From a virus, in the IMG/VR virus record IMGVR_UViG_3300025109_000030, positions 1 through 36,698 of that record: a DNA stretch of 36,698 nucleotides, one strand, 5' to 3'. The stretch's first letter is position 1; the number at the start of each line of letters is the position of its first letter. The notes beneath the pieces are model-generated. The model searched no databases. It was not told where the DNA came from and saw only the letters and a program-made list of their open reading frames with translations. The translations under genes were made by a program, and so were the position numbers. Shown here piece by piece: positions 21,801-30,473 of this stretch.

Positions 21801-21925
21801 CCATTATCCATAAAGAGAGTTTGCCCCTCTTCAAGGGTCGCTGTGCCGGTATCAAGCAATTGGCCAAGAAGGTCTGAACTTGCCCACCTTCTCTTGCCTG
21901 TCACCTTGTCTATTACGTATGGCAT
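18845..21925 (-). CDS. Large candidate ejection (internal virion) protein
   Basis: A 1026-residue helical protein. It carries long Gly/Ala-rich hydrophobic stretches at about 145-175 (VGNVLGTGVGLLAGGGLGLG), 270-300 (AAAMGGVLGGGISGSLALL) and 720-750 (FLSAWGLAPGAAMVGGLGAY), and otherwise charged helices. No lytic transglycosylase motif is seen. Size, alternation of membrane-seeking and coiled regions and position in a row of internal-type proteins fit ejection proteins of podoviruses, which leave the virion and form a channel across the envelope. ATG at 21925 follows GGGGCGTGAT. Confidence 0.68.
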   Translation of the reverse strand: MPYVIDKVTGKRRWASSDLLGQLLDTGTATLEEGQTLFMDNGSGEVIKIQSEEYEDIAKAGGRPITNEERRNLFDNLRADKVYDQPSKRLASLGLSGLQGVTLGLSDSARRSELLYNPQEILRNEQDRQAREFFNATESMVGNVLGTGVGLLAGGGLGLGAKGVAATARAATGASKMARATSMAHKAVSMTPAGQAGRAGRYIGDKAAKVLAKDMRMAGLVKNPKLANAMVRAAPMVAQAVTEDAIIGGVDAASEFNSDVNPTDFASVTLAAAMGGVLGGGISGSLALLPGAAGFSWALGSKTLEAGVAANRKLGEFAQKITGDLGTAEAKTIKKAFEGEKFTARQVKKAVDDASIFSIQSPDELSKSLTRISSTGPHDINDLFFDINNGTRKQAVDKITKGTKGLRNLKADFDADLFQKEYISYDGDFADIIQNRKSYYAASIDKIEPSTDIGRALSAIRKSSGVSTAAYDKMVDGISDSVRSSLKGLRQQKFLDPITELDPSDILKSSAGEELPSHLADNLILAHDEIRKKLYGLNLMGNEGVTSPIRSYFQNALTNPRLFGETSEAYKATNKVYTDYKSKLNAARGIVGEKISAKETKDLFKKFMAGDKEAASKIKAYQGVVKATQEYTNNVLKLTNQPKKAYESTIGENIKAFNSLEGASQAVDLVNIYTPSKQNTFVKEVVRGVKDLRKPSLRAMGMPAAAAFLSAWGLAPGAAMVGGLGAYAKAAIGQAAAKSFRRPYKQLSRSARIEELNEFAKKKHRNSVKKVISSIGKEGEFVEDSLRVANKAARVFSANLTTAMGPDIDDVTYSEDKERALQEKAISSIETLSQNPALMDKKLEESIGEIEGSPEIRDAIKSQSADVILSLNQIKPKEIVTRIDPLTGAKTISGPDYAFDKMNQLLAVAQSPLKVISSAAESKTLTREMAAAFKTLHPQAYTNFVSSIQESLLGRKGSDKVKYGDRLMLSTLFNIPMEASMTAPAMSALQSTYQEEEQPEPRPQRGLASLKSQVDNTMTPSQRAMG

Positions 21926-21949
21926 ATCACGCCCCTTGCCGTTGACCTG

Positions 21950-23515
21950 TTAGTAACTAAACTGTCCCATTCCAGGGAAATCCTTAATGTCCGGACCCCC
22001 TTTAGGCACCATCGCCCTGGGCGCAGATTTCTCCGGGCTTCCGCCGCCTGTCAACTTCTCTATCTTGTCAATGGATTGCTTCAGCTTTGCGACCTTAGAT
22101 TTAACCAAGGATGCATGTTGTGGGTTGCTACTGTCGCGCAGCACTTCTTCCCCTAGGCCAAGTATGCCCATAAGGTCCGCCATTGCGATCCTTGACATCT
22201 CAATTGCCACCGCCTTGGTATCGGCGTCAAAGCCAGCCATAAGGCTCATGTCTGGGATGAGGAGCCTTATGGACTTTTCAAAAGTCTCCCTTTCATCATT
22301 ACCTATATTGCCGCTATCCCCGGCCGCTTTCATGATGGCAGTTGTTATGACAGGGACCTGACCCTTTGCACTTTTGTGCGACATCACAAGCTTCCGAGTG
22401 GCATCGTCTGCTTTACTTAATATGTAATTGCTACCGCTAAAAGCTGCGAAAACGGATGTTCCAACGCCGGTATCTGCTTGCTCATACGCATGCACAAAGT
22501 CATTAACCACACCAAAAGCGCCTGCCACTTTAGCCAGGTTCGCGTCCTTCTTACCCTTCGCTGACTTTGCCGACATTTCCATTTGGAGCTTGTCCTTGTT
22601 TGCCTGCGCCGTCGCATTGAACATGTCTATCGTGGCATTCAGGTTCACTGCCTCCTTTCGGTCCCCCCTTAAGGCATTAAGCCTTTGCTGCCATGCGCTG
22701 AGCCCGGCAAGCTTGGCCTGCTTTTCTGCCGCCTTGGCGTCACCAAGGACATTCATTGCCCTCCCGTAAACGTTATTCTGGACCTCTGACTTGTCCTTGA
22801 GGGCAGCGTATTGAGCTTTTTGAGCGTCAATATCCTTATTGATAGCATCATCTATCAATTTAAGGGCTGTATTGGGGACGCCTGTTAAGGACTGCGCCGC
22901 AGCCCCAATCGCTGCTGATAGTGCAGCAACCACGGCGAACATTGTGTTTTCATAAGCCCTGAAGGGTTGAATCCTAAAGGATGAAAGCTCCTCACCAATA
23001 TCCTTAGACAGCTTCTCTTCTTTTGCAACCTTTGCTGCTGCTGCTCTGGTTTCGGCCTCAATACCTGCTATCCCAAACCCCTTACGGATGTCCTCAAGTT
23101 CCCTCTCCTTGTCTGGCGCTGGAGGAACAGCACGAAATGGGACCTGACGAGCAGAAGGAAAACCATCGGGCATACCCGCGACGCCTGAACCTCCACCGCT
23201 AAAATCTATTTGATCTGGCACCGGGGCCACCGCGAGCCTCTGTAGTGATTCTGCCTCTCCTGGGGTGTATGCCCCTTCCTGCCGCCGGGACATTGATTCT
23301 TGAACCTCAACGAGTTCAGGAGACTGGAATTGAACAGGGCCCGACCGAGTTCGTGCCCGGACATATTCCTCAAGAACCAGGTTTCGTGCATTAAAATCGT
23401 CCGCAAATTTGTTGGCCTCTGCAATGACTTGTTCCTCAGTCGCGGCTGAGGTTCGATACTCATCTGGCATAACCTGCTCTTCTAAAAACTCATACTCAGC
23501 TACTCCCTCGGGCAT
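21950..23515 (-). CDS. Candidate ejection (internal virion) protein
   Basis: A 521-residue protein. The first 190 residues are polar and repetitive in Glu/Gln; a hydrophobic Ala-rich segment follows near 200 (FAVVAALSAAIGAAAQSL), then a long helical part with Lys/Ala (INKDIDAQKAQYAALKDKSE and onward). The end is Gly/Pro rich. No enzyme motif is seen. It lies between two other candidate internal proteins and its ATG (23515) overlaps the upstream stop (TAATG), with GGAG eight bases before. An internal virion role is inference from layout. Confidence 0.62.
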   Translation of the reverse strand: MPEGVAEYEFLEEQVMPDEYRTSAATEEQVIAEANKFADDFNARNLVLEEYVRARTRSGPVQFQSPELVEVQESMSRRQEGAYTPGEAESLQRLAVAPVPDQIDFSGGGSGVAGMPDGFPSARQVPFRAVPPAPDKERELEDIRKGFGIAGIEAETRAAAAKVAKEEKLSKDIGEELSSFRIQPFRAYENTMFAVVAALSAAIGAAAQSLTGVPNTALKLIDDAINKDIDAQKAQYAALKDKSEVQNNVYGRAMNVLGDAKAAEKQAKLAGLSAWQQRLNALRGDRKEAVNLNATIDMFNATAQANKDKLQMEMSAKSAKGKKDANLAKVAGAFGVVNDFVHAYEQADTGVGTSVFAAFSGSNYILSKADDATRKLVMSHKSAKGQVPVITTAIMKAAGDSGNIGNDERETFEKSIRLLIPDMSLMAGFDADTKAVAIEMSRIAMADLMGILGLGEEVLRDSSNPQHASLVKSKVAKLKQSIDKIEKLTGGGSPEKSAPRAMVPKGGPDIKDFPGMGQFSY

Positions 23516-24456
23516 TACTTCTTCTCCAGTCTTTTTATGCGATCATGCATTTCTTTTTGCGCGACGATTAGAGACTTAAACGCCTGTGGCACGTCCACAC
23601 TCTTAACGCCTTCAACCTCAGTTACTGCTTGCTGGCCAAGGGAGGATTTCTCCATGCTCTGTGCCATCACCCCCATCTCAGGAGTATTTGCTCCGGGCAT
23701 ATTGTATTGAGCAACATCCAGGTTTTCGAGAAAATCGTAAGCTGCGTTTTTGGTTTTCCCTCTGTCGATGTCTGACTTTACGCGCTCGTCGCTAATCAGG
23801 CCCAGCCCTGCAGCGCCAAGAGTAGCTACGCCGCTAAGAATGCTTCCCCATAGGCCAGCACTTCTGCTTGCTGCTGCTTGCTTCCTTTGGAGTTCAAGAT
23901 TCTGTTGCGAGATTAAGGCCTGAGACCCCTGTTCTCTGGCTGCTTGCACAAACGCACTGAGTTCCTCTTTCGCTGCAGCCGCATCATCAAGCCTCGCCTG
24001 CTTTATCTGTCGCTCAAACTCACGGTCTGTCTTCTGAAGGCCCTGATTTAATGCTTCCATTTGTGCGGGGGTAAGACCAAGAGCCCTTGCTCTACTCATG
24101 ATCATATCCCTTTGCTCTAGCGCGTTTCGCCTGGCCTCCCGTTCAAAATCTGTAGACCGCCTAGCAGCCGCCTCTTCCTCTGGCGTATCGTATATGCCCT
24201 TGGCCTTGGTCCTGCTCTCAAGCTCGGCCCTTTTTTCGCGCATCATTGGGTCTAGGAATGCTTCAGTCTCAGCCTGCTGACGCTGCTGAATCTTAAGGCC
24301 CTCTTTCCATGCGTCATGTTCCCCAACATCCGCTGTACGGTCCTTGGCGTGCTGAAGCGCATCGCCCTTGAGGGTAATATAGCCGCCTTCAAACAGAACC
24401 GTTTCAGATTCCTCGTCCTGTGTACTGGGCATCCCTTCAGCGTATGGGTCAGCCAT
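23515..24456 (-). CDS. Internal virion-type protein with an S74-like C-terminus
   Basis: A 313-residue protein. Residues 40-200 are a long charged helix (for example REKRAELESRTKAKGIYDTP), then a short Ala/Gly hydrophobic segment (WGSILSGVATLGAAGLGLI). The last 95 residues resemble the S74 intramolecular chaperone: LISDERVKSDI with the Ser-Asp dyad, TPEMGVMAQSMEKS, and SVDVPQAFKSLIVAQKEMHD followed by a coiled coil. In fibres this domain trimerises and cuts itself off; here it sits on a protein within the ejection-protein block. ATG at 24456 (GGGAG seven bases before, overlapping the upstream stop) is preferred over GTG 24459. Confidence 0.68.
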   Translation of the reverse strand: MADPYAEGMPSTQDEESETVLFEGGYITLKGDALQHAKDRTADVGEHDAWKEGLKIQQRQQAETEAFLDPMMREKRAELESRTKAKGIYDTPEEEAAARRSTDFEREARRNALEQRDMIMSRARALGLTPAQMEALNQGLQKTDREFERQIKQARLDDAAAAKEELSAFVQAAREQGSQALISQQNLELQRKQAAASRSAGLWGSILSGVATLGAAGLGLISDERVKSDIDRGKTKNAAYDFLENLDVAQYNMPGANTPEMGVMAQSMEKSSLGQQAVTEVEGVKSVDVPQAFKSLIVAQKEMHDRIKRLEKK

Positions 24457-25343
24457 CACGCAACTCCCATGTTATTGTTAATCAGTCGCCAAATCTTGTC
24501 ATCCATTGATCTATCGCTCCTCTGACCAGGAAGCGACGCCTGAGGAGACCGTTCCAATATGCCCCTGATCATCCGCATTGTTTCCTCTCCCCGTTGGTCA
24601 CTGATCACATCTAAGGCATCATCCAGTTGGTCAGCCTGCTCATTATAAGCATCAATTTCCTCAGTTTGTCTTGGAAGGCTGATGTCAGGCGAAATTGACT
24701 CAACCTCGCCAACCCCGCGAGGAGAAAGAGCCCTCATTGGTTCCCGATCCCGGATATTGCGTGGGGGCACACCCTGTAGGGCGCTACCAGACTTGTAAGA
24801 ATTAATCCCTAGGCCCTCCGTGCCCCTCTCAAGTATGCCTAAGTTCTTACTTACGTCACGCAAACCCTCTGCCTCCTTAATTTTCTCTGCCGCAAGATCC
24901 CTAGGGAGTCCTGAGGCTTCAGCCATCAGCCTCCCCTCTTTAGACATTAGAGATTCGGAGAGGGCTGACGCTTTGCTTGCTTGAGAGCTAATTCCCTCTG
25001 CAATCACCGGAATAGCAGAAGCGCCAAGAGTAGAGGCCACATTGAGAGCGAGTCCTATATTTCGGATCTTCTGGCCCTCCCGAAGCGCTTCTCTCGCCAA
25101 GGAGGCCCTTTGCGCTGCGTCTTTCGCCCTCATGGCGATTCTTCCTTCCCTCAAGGCCATCTCTGCCTCTCTCCCCCCCTTCTCAATCTCCTCCTGCTGT
25201 TTCCTGTACATGTACTCTAGTCCGCTCTGCATCATGGCGATACGGGACAGTCTTTCAGCCTCAACCGGGTTGTTCCCTGCCGCCTGCATTGCCTGATCGA
25301 AAAGCTGCTGCTGCCTGAGCACTGTTGCTCTATCTACTGCCAT
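24456..25343 (-). CDS. Candidate internal virion protein
   Basis: A 295-residue, mostly helical protein, not recognised. The N-terminal 120 residues are rich in Gln, Glu, Arg and Ala (RQQQLFDQAMQAAGNNPVEA; ALREGRIAMRAKDAAQRASL) and contain a weakly hydrophobic Ala patch (LALNVASTLGASAIPVIAEG). The rest is polar and disordered-looking. First of four consecutive candidate ejection proteins following the large nozzle-like gene, with ATG at 25343 after AGAGG. Its stop overlaps the next start (TGATG). Confidence 0.58.
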   Translation of the reverse strand: MAVDRATVLRQQQLFDQAMQAAGNNPVEAERLSRIAMMQSGLEYMYRKQQEEIEKGGREAEMALREGRIAMRAKDAAQRASLAREALREGQKIRNIGLALNVASTLGASAIPVIAEGISSQASKASALSESLMSKEGRLMAEASGLPRDLAAEKIKEAEGLRDVSKNLGILERGTEGLGINSYKSGSALQGVPPRNIRDREPMRALSPRGVGEVESISPDISLPRQTEEIDAYNEQADQLDDALDVISDQRGEETMRMIRGILERSPQASLPGQRSDRSMDDKIWRLINNNMGVA

Positions 25344-25357
25344 AATTAACCTCTATC

Positions 25358-28300
25358 CTATGTTGCGACCTGTGTTTTCTCTACGTTGTATACTGCTTTT
25401 GCCTGCCTTGGTGCTATGAGTAATCCGAGGCCATTAAGCGCCGGTGGCTGAGAAACGTCTGTCGTACCCCTACAAACAATATCCACATGGAACCGATCGA
25501 CCTTCTGCTGCTGTGGTTTGATCACCACCTCTCTTTCGCTGCTCGATGATTGAGTATACGAAAGAGTCTGAGAGGAAGAGTATGTGCCCAACTCCGAAGC
25601 GTATGAGATGCTAAATTCGCCATACGAAGCAGTGGTAAATGGTACCGCTAGCCTGTAAAGACGGCATCCCGATAAAAACTGAGGGAATTGTATCTTCCCT
25701 GTTTTTACATTCATCTGAACGCGGTAGTAGCCAGGTCCACCGTCCTTGCTTTGAGAGTAATCCGCATACCTGTAGGCTGAGGATGAACTTGAGTCGATCG
25801 TAGCGCGAAGCCAGACACCGCCCTTATTGTCAGTAAGAAACAGATCCCTCTTTCCGTCAGATCTCTTCACATAGCTACACCCGCTAAACTTCTGCCCCGT
25901 GGTGTCTACCGGTACTTTCCATGTGTACCACTGATTAACCTCATAGTTGTAAATGATGATACTCATCCCCAACGATGGCAAGTAGCTGTTCGGGTCTTTG
26001 GCCCAGCTCCCACTGGACCCCGTAACGAAAACGACTTCGTTCGTCTCATCCAAAACGGACACCCCGGAGATGTTCCCCATGTACGTGCTAGCGCCCCATT
26101 CCCCGTCAAGGGGAGCCCCGAGATAACTAAGATTTTTACCATTCAACAGATAGAGGCCGTGTGTGGATTGATACACAACCCCAGCCGGGATCCTCGCCGT
26201 AACGCCCCCGACCATAACCCCCTGATCTAGATAAATCGTCTCTGGAGGCGCAAACCCCCCAACATTAAGGTGGTCAGGACCATCGCCGCCCATGGCGTAA
26301 ACAGCATCCTTATTGAAGGCCATCAACAATTGGCCATCACTCTCGATGTTTGATGCTCCGACCCCGTTAGTTTCTTCTCCTATGTTTACAGTGTTTACCG
26401 CAGAGAACACAGGGCAGACAGATGACCCCTGAGTGCCTAAGGATGAAGAGAATGACTGAGATGGGTAGACATACCCATCAACAGTAGAGACGCAAACATG
26501 ATTCTTATGTATCGTTATGTCAGTGGGGCAGGACGGCTGGACAGGGAAATTAGAAACCAGGTCTGAGACACCTGTTGCATGGTCCTTCCACTGGGTTACC
26601 TTGTTCGGCGTATCAACCTCTACGACAACATTCCTCGCGTTAGAGTTAAGAGGTTGCATCGCCACTAGGCGGAAACGGATATTGGCCAATTCCTGAGTGT
26701 CCTCAATTGTCTCAGAAAGAATGACAGACATAAATACAGCCACAGATACGGATGAAGGCTCCATATCTGCAATATCTGTAATTTCCGGAGCAGTTCCACT
26801 ATAGCCTATGCTCTGGTGCGCGGCAGACCTTTTGTTGGTCAGCGACGTATTTTCTATCTGCACTAAAAGCTTTTTCCCGGAATCACTTACAGTGACCGTT
26901 CTGTTCGTAGACCCGTCACCAAAAAAATCCAAACCACTGTAGTGGGTGACGCCCATGTCGTCTTTCCAAAAATAGGCGGCTGCAATTTCGTAATCACCCT
27001 TGGTTATGCCGGCGACCGACGCCGTCCCGTTCGCAAAATCAGAGGCGTCCTGAGACACATATTTAATTAACGGCTTCTGTAGAAACCCATTTTCGACAAA
27101 TCTACCGCCGTTGAATGCCCATAATAGCCCTGATCCAACAAGCAGTGTTCCGTTTATGTTTGCGTTTGGATAAGTCCTTGCGGGGAAGAAGTCAGCAATG
27201 CCTATGCGCGGGTTAAATGGAGCCATGTATTGGTAGGATCTCTCTGCGTGCTCTATTACTGATATCCCAAATGCAGGCATGGGGTACTCAGCAAGGGATG
27301 GGGGGTTAGAGTATTTGTAGGGCTGAAGTATGGAGTCAGTCCGATGGTAGTTCAGCCTGGACCGAAGAGAAAACATCGGCGCATTACTGTATTTTGTTAC
27401 AGGGATGGACATCTGGCGCATTTCATATGGATGACAGAGGACCGCCTGCCCGGGGGCGTAGGTGCCGACGACTTCGCCATCCTCATTGAATAAGCATGTT
27501 CTGGCGGTTGAGGGGTCTGCAGCAAAAACCGAATGGCCGACAAAATAAGCCTTGCTGCCTGAGTAGGGGTACCATGCGTCCGACAGAATGTTTATGTTTC
27601 TACCTAGGACCTTTGTATCTGAACTATTCGCTAAGTTTTTCCTAATTATCCACCGCTGCTCAGAACCAATGTAGGCATTTGACCCAACAGCACTCGCCGC
27701 CTGCGTGTACCAGACAGCTCCGCCTGCCCCATTTGCCAAAGCGCACTCAACAAACACATAAACAGCGTCGCCTGAAACGCTTTTAACATTTGTAATGGCA
27801 GCATTAGCCACACGAAGGCCATTGGCGCCCCCACAGCTAAACTTGTTTGCGGCGCTATCGTAGGTGACCATCTGTCCGGCAACAGCGCCCGTTTCATCCC
27901 TGTAGACGGCCAAGTCATCAGGGATGTTCCATGTTGAGCTTGATGTTGCCCTGTCCAGGAGGGGCTTTATTAGCGATGCGGTCCAGGAAGCAATAGATCC
28001 GTCTGACAGTGCCGGAGCAGTGTACACATAGATATCATCGTCCTTGGTGGCGTCCGAAGAGAAGACAAACACAATCTTGTTGCTAGCGTGATTCTCAAGG
28101 TTTCCGGCATCTGTGTGGTTAATGCATTTTAGGACGAAGCGACTGGGGACTGCATATCGAAGCCAGTTATCTGGGTTATTTCCTCCGAATTGATCTTTAG
28201 CGCTACCCATGTTCGCTATCTGGATAAGCTGCGATGGATCACTGCCATTTGCCCTTGGGATATTTGACGTGACCGTTGGGGATGTTACGAGCGCTTTAGT

Positions 28301-29635
28301 TGAAGAGTCATATTTGTAATACTGCAGCTTAGTCGTGTTTGTTGAGTCATTCGTGTAGTAAACATACACAACACCATGATCGTCTTCTATGGTGTACGTC
28401 AAGTCTGCATCCCAAGCAGGATACTTGTAGTTTAAGTCCAAGTAGCCATCCTCGAAATTACTTATGGGAGTAGCGGCCCCTATGGCACTTACTGCGCTGC
28501 TAAAGTCAAACGTGGCCTGAAAAATAGACCACATACCCACCTCTCCGGTTCCCCCGTCCTTATCCTTTACTGCTGCCGACTGAGCAGCGAACGTTAAAAT
28601 AACCACATTGTCGGACATGCTAAAGAGCATAGGCTGTGTGGTGAAATACATGGCGTTCTGGCCTGTCTCGACATTGAGATAGATGTCAACGTTAGCCATC
28701 GCGGATGTCCCGGTTGGGTGAACTTTTGCTGTATTGTCAATGTCACTGTCAGAAAGTTTCCCTACTTGCACATAGCCAACGGCCTCAACCGCAAACTCGT
28801 CATCAGTGAAAAACATGGGGGCCTTCGCGCTGCCAGCGGTGCCTGTGTCAAATGGCCCATCAAGTATTAACTGATTTCCGTCCGCCACAACATCGGCCCA
28901 TTCTCTCCCTGTAATGGCTGCAGTGCTCCCATATCCTTCGATCCTAATCCTTCCGGCATCATCTGAGGCATGGTGGTATACGCCAAGCCCCGACGCCCCC
29001 CCTATTAGCAGATCCCTATCAACAAAGCTTTTGCTTATGCCGGAGGCGAACGGGACTGAGATGGGAACTGCATCGTAAAGAAGCACCCCGGATGCCTTGT
29101 GCTTGATAGAGTAGAGAAGCCTTGATGGCTTATTCCTATAATTGATTGTATCGTCCGTGTTGGCGTAAGACTTCGTGTCCCCTCTGACATCATCCTCACC
29201 GAACGGCCTAGACTCCCATACAAATATCTCATAAAGATCGTTGTCCGACCCAACCTTAATCGTAGAGTAGGCAGGAGCGCCATCTAGAGATGTTGAGTCG
29301 ACATTGACAGACTCTTGCCTTATTTGAACATTTGCACATGTGCCACGATCTTTAAATTTCCCACTGGTATACCTGGAGTATGCTTTTTCCCCATCAAAGA
29401 CCACCAACTCATCTTGATGATGAGCTGCGCCAAAAAGCTCACCAGGTTGGGCAGCACCACCAAGCTCCGCCCAATCCTCCTCATGGAATCCATTTCTTGG
29501 GTTTAGCTCTCCGGTCTTGGTTATTGAAACGTTCTCGGCTAGCCGAAGGTCTTCAACTGGCTGAGTCATTTCAGATGTTTTTGTGTTGACACCCCTCGCG
29601 AATGGGAACCCTACGTTTTTCTTCTCTAATGCCAT
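25358..29635 (-). CDS. Very large candidate tail nozzle (tubular B-type) protein
   Basis: A 1425-residue beta-rich protein. It opens with FPFARGVNTKTSEMTQPVED and LAENVSITKTGELNPRNGF, the kind of start (finding the genuine ends of a feature list, then NxxxTxxGxLxxRxG) seen in podovirus nozzle proteins such as T7 gp12 and P22 gp10. Later parts contain repeated beta motifs (GLYLLNGKNLSYLG; YEVNQWYTWKVPVD) typical of propeller-like nozzle domains. It is far longer than T7 gp12, suggesting added domains. It follows a head-tail adaptor and a small structural gene. The ATG at 29635 overlaps the upstream stop (TAATG). The nozzle assignment is inferred from start motif, size and position. Confidence 0.62.
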   Translation of the reverse strand: MALEKKNVGFPFARGVNTKTSEMTQPVEDLRLAENVSITKTGELNPRNGFHEEDWAELGGAAQPGELFGAAHHQDELVVFDGEKAYSRYTSGKFKDRGTCANVQIRQESVNVDSTSLDGAPAYSTIKVGSDNDLYEIFVWESRPFGEDDVRGDTKSYANTDDTINYRNKPSRLLYSIKHKASGVLLYDAVPISVPFASGISKSFVDRDLLIGGASGLGVYHHASDDAGRIRIEGYGSTAAITGREWADVVADGNQLILDGPFDTGTAGSAKAPMFFTDDEFAVEAVGYVQVGKLSDSDIDNTAKVHPTGTSAMANVDIYLNVETGQNAMYFTTQPMLFSMSDNVVILTFAAQSAAVKDKDGGTGEVGMWSIFQATFDFSSAVSAIGAATPISNFEDGYLDLNYKYPAWDADLTYTIEDDHGVVYVYYTNDSTNTTKLQYYKYDSSTKALVTSPTVTSNIPRANGSDPSQLIQIANMGSAKDQFGGNNPDNWLRYAVPSRFVLKCINHTDAGNLENHASNKIVFVFSSDATKDDDIYVYTAPALSDGSIASWTASLIKPLLDRATSSSTWNIPDDLAVYRDETGAVAGQMVTYDSAANKFSCGGANGLRVANAAITNVKSVSGDAVYVFVECALANGAGGAVWYTQAASAVGSNAYIGSEQRWIIRKNLANSSDTKVLGRNINILSDAWYPYSGSKAYFVGHSVFAADPSTARTCLFNEDGEVVGTYAPGQAVLCHPYEMRQMSIPVTKYSNAPMFSLRSRLNYHRTDSILQPYKYSNPPSLAEYPMPAFGISVIEHAERSYQYMAPFNPRIGIADFFPARTYPNANINGTLLVGSGLLWAFNGGRFVENGFLQKPLIKYVSQDASDFANGTASVAGITKGDYEIAAAYFWKDDMGVTHYSGLDFFGDGSTNRTVTVSDSGKKLLVQIENTSLTNKRSAAHQSIGYSGTAPEITDIADMEPSSVSVAVFMSVILSETIEDTQELANIRFRLVAMQPLNSNARNVVVEVDTPNKVTQWKDHATGVSDLVSNFPVQPSCPTDITIHKNHVCVSTVDGYVYPSQSFSSSLGTQGSSVCPVFSAVNTVNIGEETNGVGASNIESDGQLLMAFNKDAVYAMGGDGPDHLNVGGFAPPETIYLDQGVMVGGVTARIPAGVVYQSTHGLYLLNGKNLSYLGAPLDGEWGASTYMGNISGVSVLDETNEVVFVTGSSGSWAKDPNSYLPSLGMSIIIYNYEVNQWYTWKVPVDTTGQKFSGCSYVKRSDGKRDLFLTDNKGGVWLRATIDSSSSSAYRYADYSQSKDGGPGYYRVQMNVKTGKIQFPQFLSGCRLYRLAVPFTTASYGEFSISYASELGTYSSSQTLSYTQSSSSEREVVIKPQQQKVDRFHVDIVCRGTTDVSQPPALNGLGLLIAPRQAKAVYNVEKTQVAT

Positions 29636-30465
29636 TAAAACACCCACATATCGACTGTACAGTCATTGTCGCAAAACAGGCTTAGGGTACCTCCGCCTGC
29701 CCCACTCCATATATTAGAAGGACGGTCTTGATTTAGGATCATATACTTGGAGCCACTTCCAATGCCAGGAATTGGGTTCCTTAAAAGCTTATACGCATAC
29801 AGGCTCCCTCTCATAGTAGAAGGGAATCCATCCAGGATGACATGAGTAGCAAGGGTGTCATAGCTTTCTTCCTTAGACATAACCCGTGAGACGCCGGGGA
29901 GGAGATCAGAGGGTGCAGACAAGGATGCTGGACCAAAGCGGATCGGCTCGTTGATATTTAATGTTGCCGCTATTGCGTCCGATACGCGAAGGCATGGGTC
30001 AATTGTTCCGGTTGTGAATCCATTTCTGCTCGTATAGCTCACACTTTGGAGTACGGAATAGAGCCCCGTGGCAAACTCAACGACCGCACCACTTTCTGCG
30101 CAGGCTATGTACGACCCAGTGTCTTGATAGTGGTTTGCTATATTTGTGGCCGTAGTGTTGTTGCTGATTTCGGCGTCCCAGTCTGTGCCTTCTGTCCCTG
30201 CCCTGTATGCGTTTGACGTTATTACTAAAATAATAACACCCGAAGTAATGGCGCTATAATCATCAACTGTTAGCAGGTATCTGTTTACGCCATTTATCTG
30301 CGCCGACGAGCTTGATGCCGTTGATTTTAGCTTAACGCCAGACAGAAGGTTGCCGCCCAGGATTCTGCTGTTCTTTATCTGGTTAAAGGTGTTCTTAACC
30401 CTCGTTTCGAGATCGCTCAAAGCCCCGTCTTTGTGCTTTGCTTCTGTAAATCCCCGAAACGCCAT
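29635..30465 (-). CDS. Unknown structural protein between adaptor and nozzle
   Basis: A 276-residue protein, not recognised, mainly beta with many Ser, Thr and Asn. It opens with MAFRGFTEAKHKDGALSDLE and a short helix; the end is TLSLFCDNDCTVDMWVF. Position between head-tail adaptor and the nozzle-like protein suggests a tail or connector component. ATG at 30465 follows AGGATGAGAT; the previous stop is eight bases upstream. The stop overlaps the nozzle gene's ATG. Confidence 0.6.
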   Translation of the reverse strand: MAFRGFTEAKHKDGALSDLETRVKNTFNQIKNSRILGGNLLSGVKLKSTASSSSAQINGVNRYLLTVDDYSAITSGVIILVITSNAYRAGTEGTDWDAEISNNTTATNIANHYQDTGSYIACAESGAVVEFATGLYSVLQSVSYTSRNGFTTGTIDPCLRVSDAIAATLNINEPIRFGPASLSAPSDLLPGVSRVMSKEESYDTLATHVILDGFPSTMRGSLYAYKLLRNPIPGIGSGSKYMILNQDRPSNIWSGAGGGTLSLFCDNDCTVDMWVF

Positions 30466-30473
30466 ATCTCATC

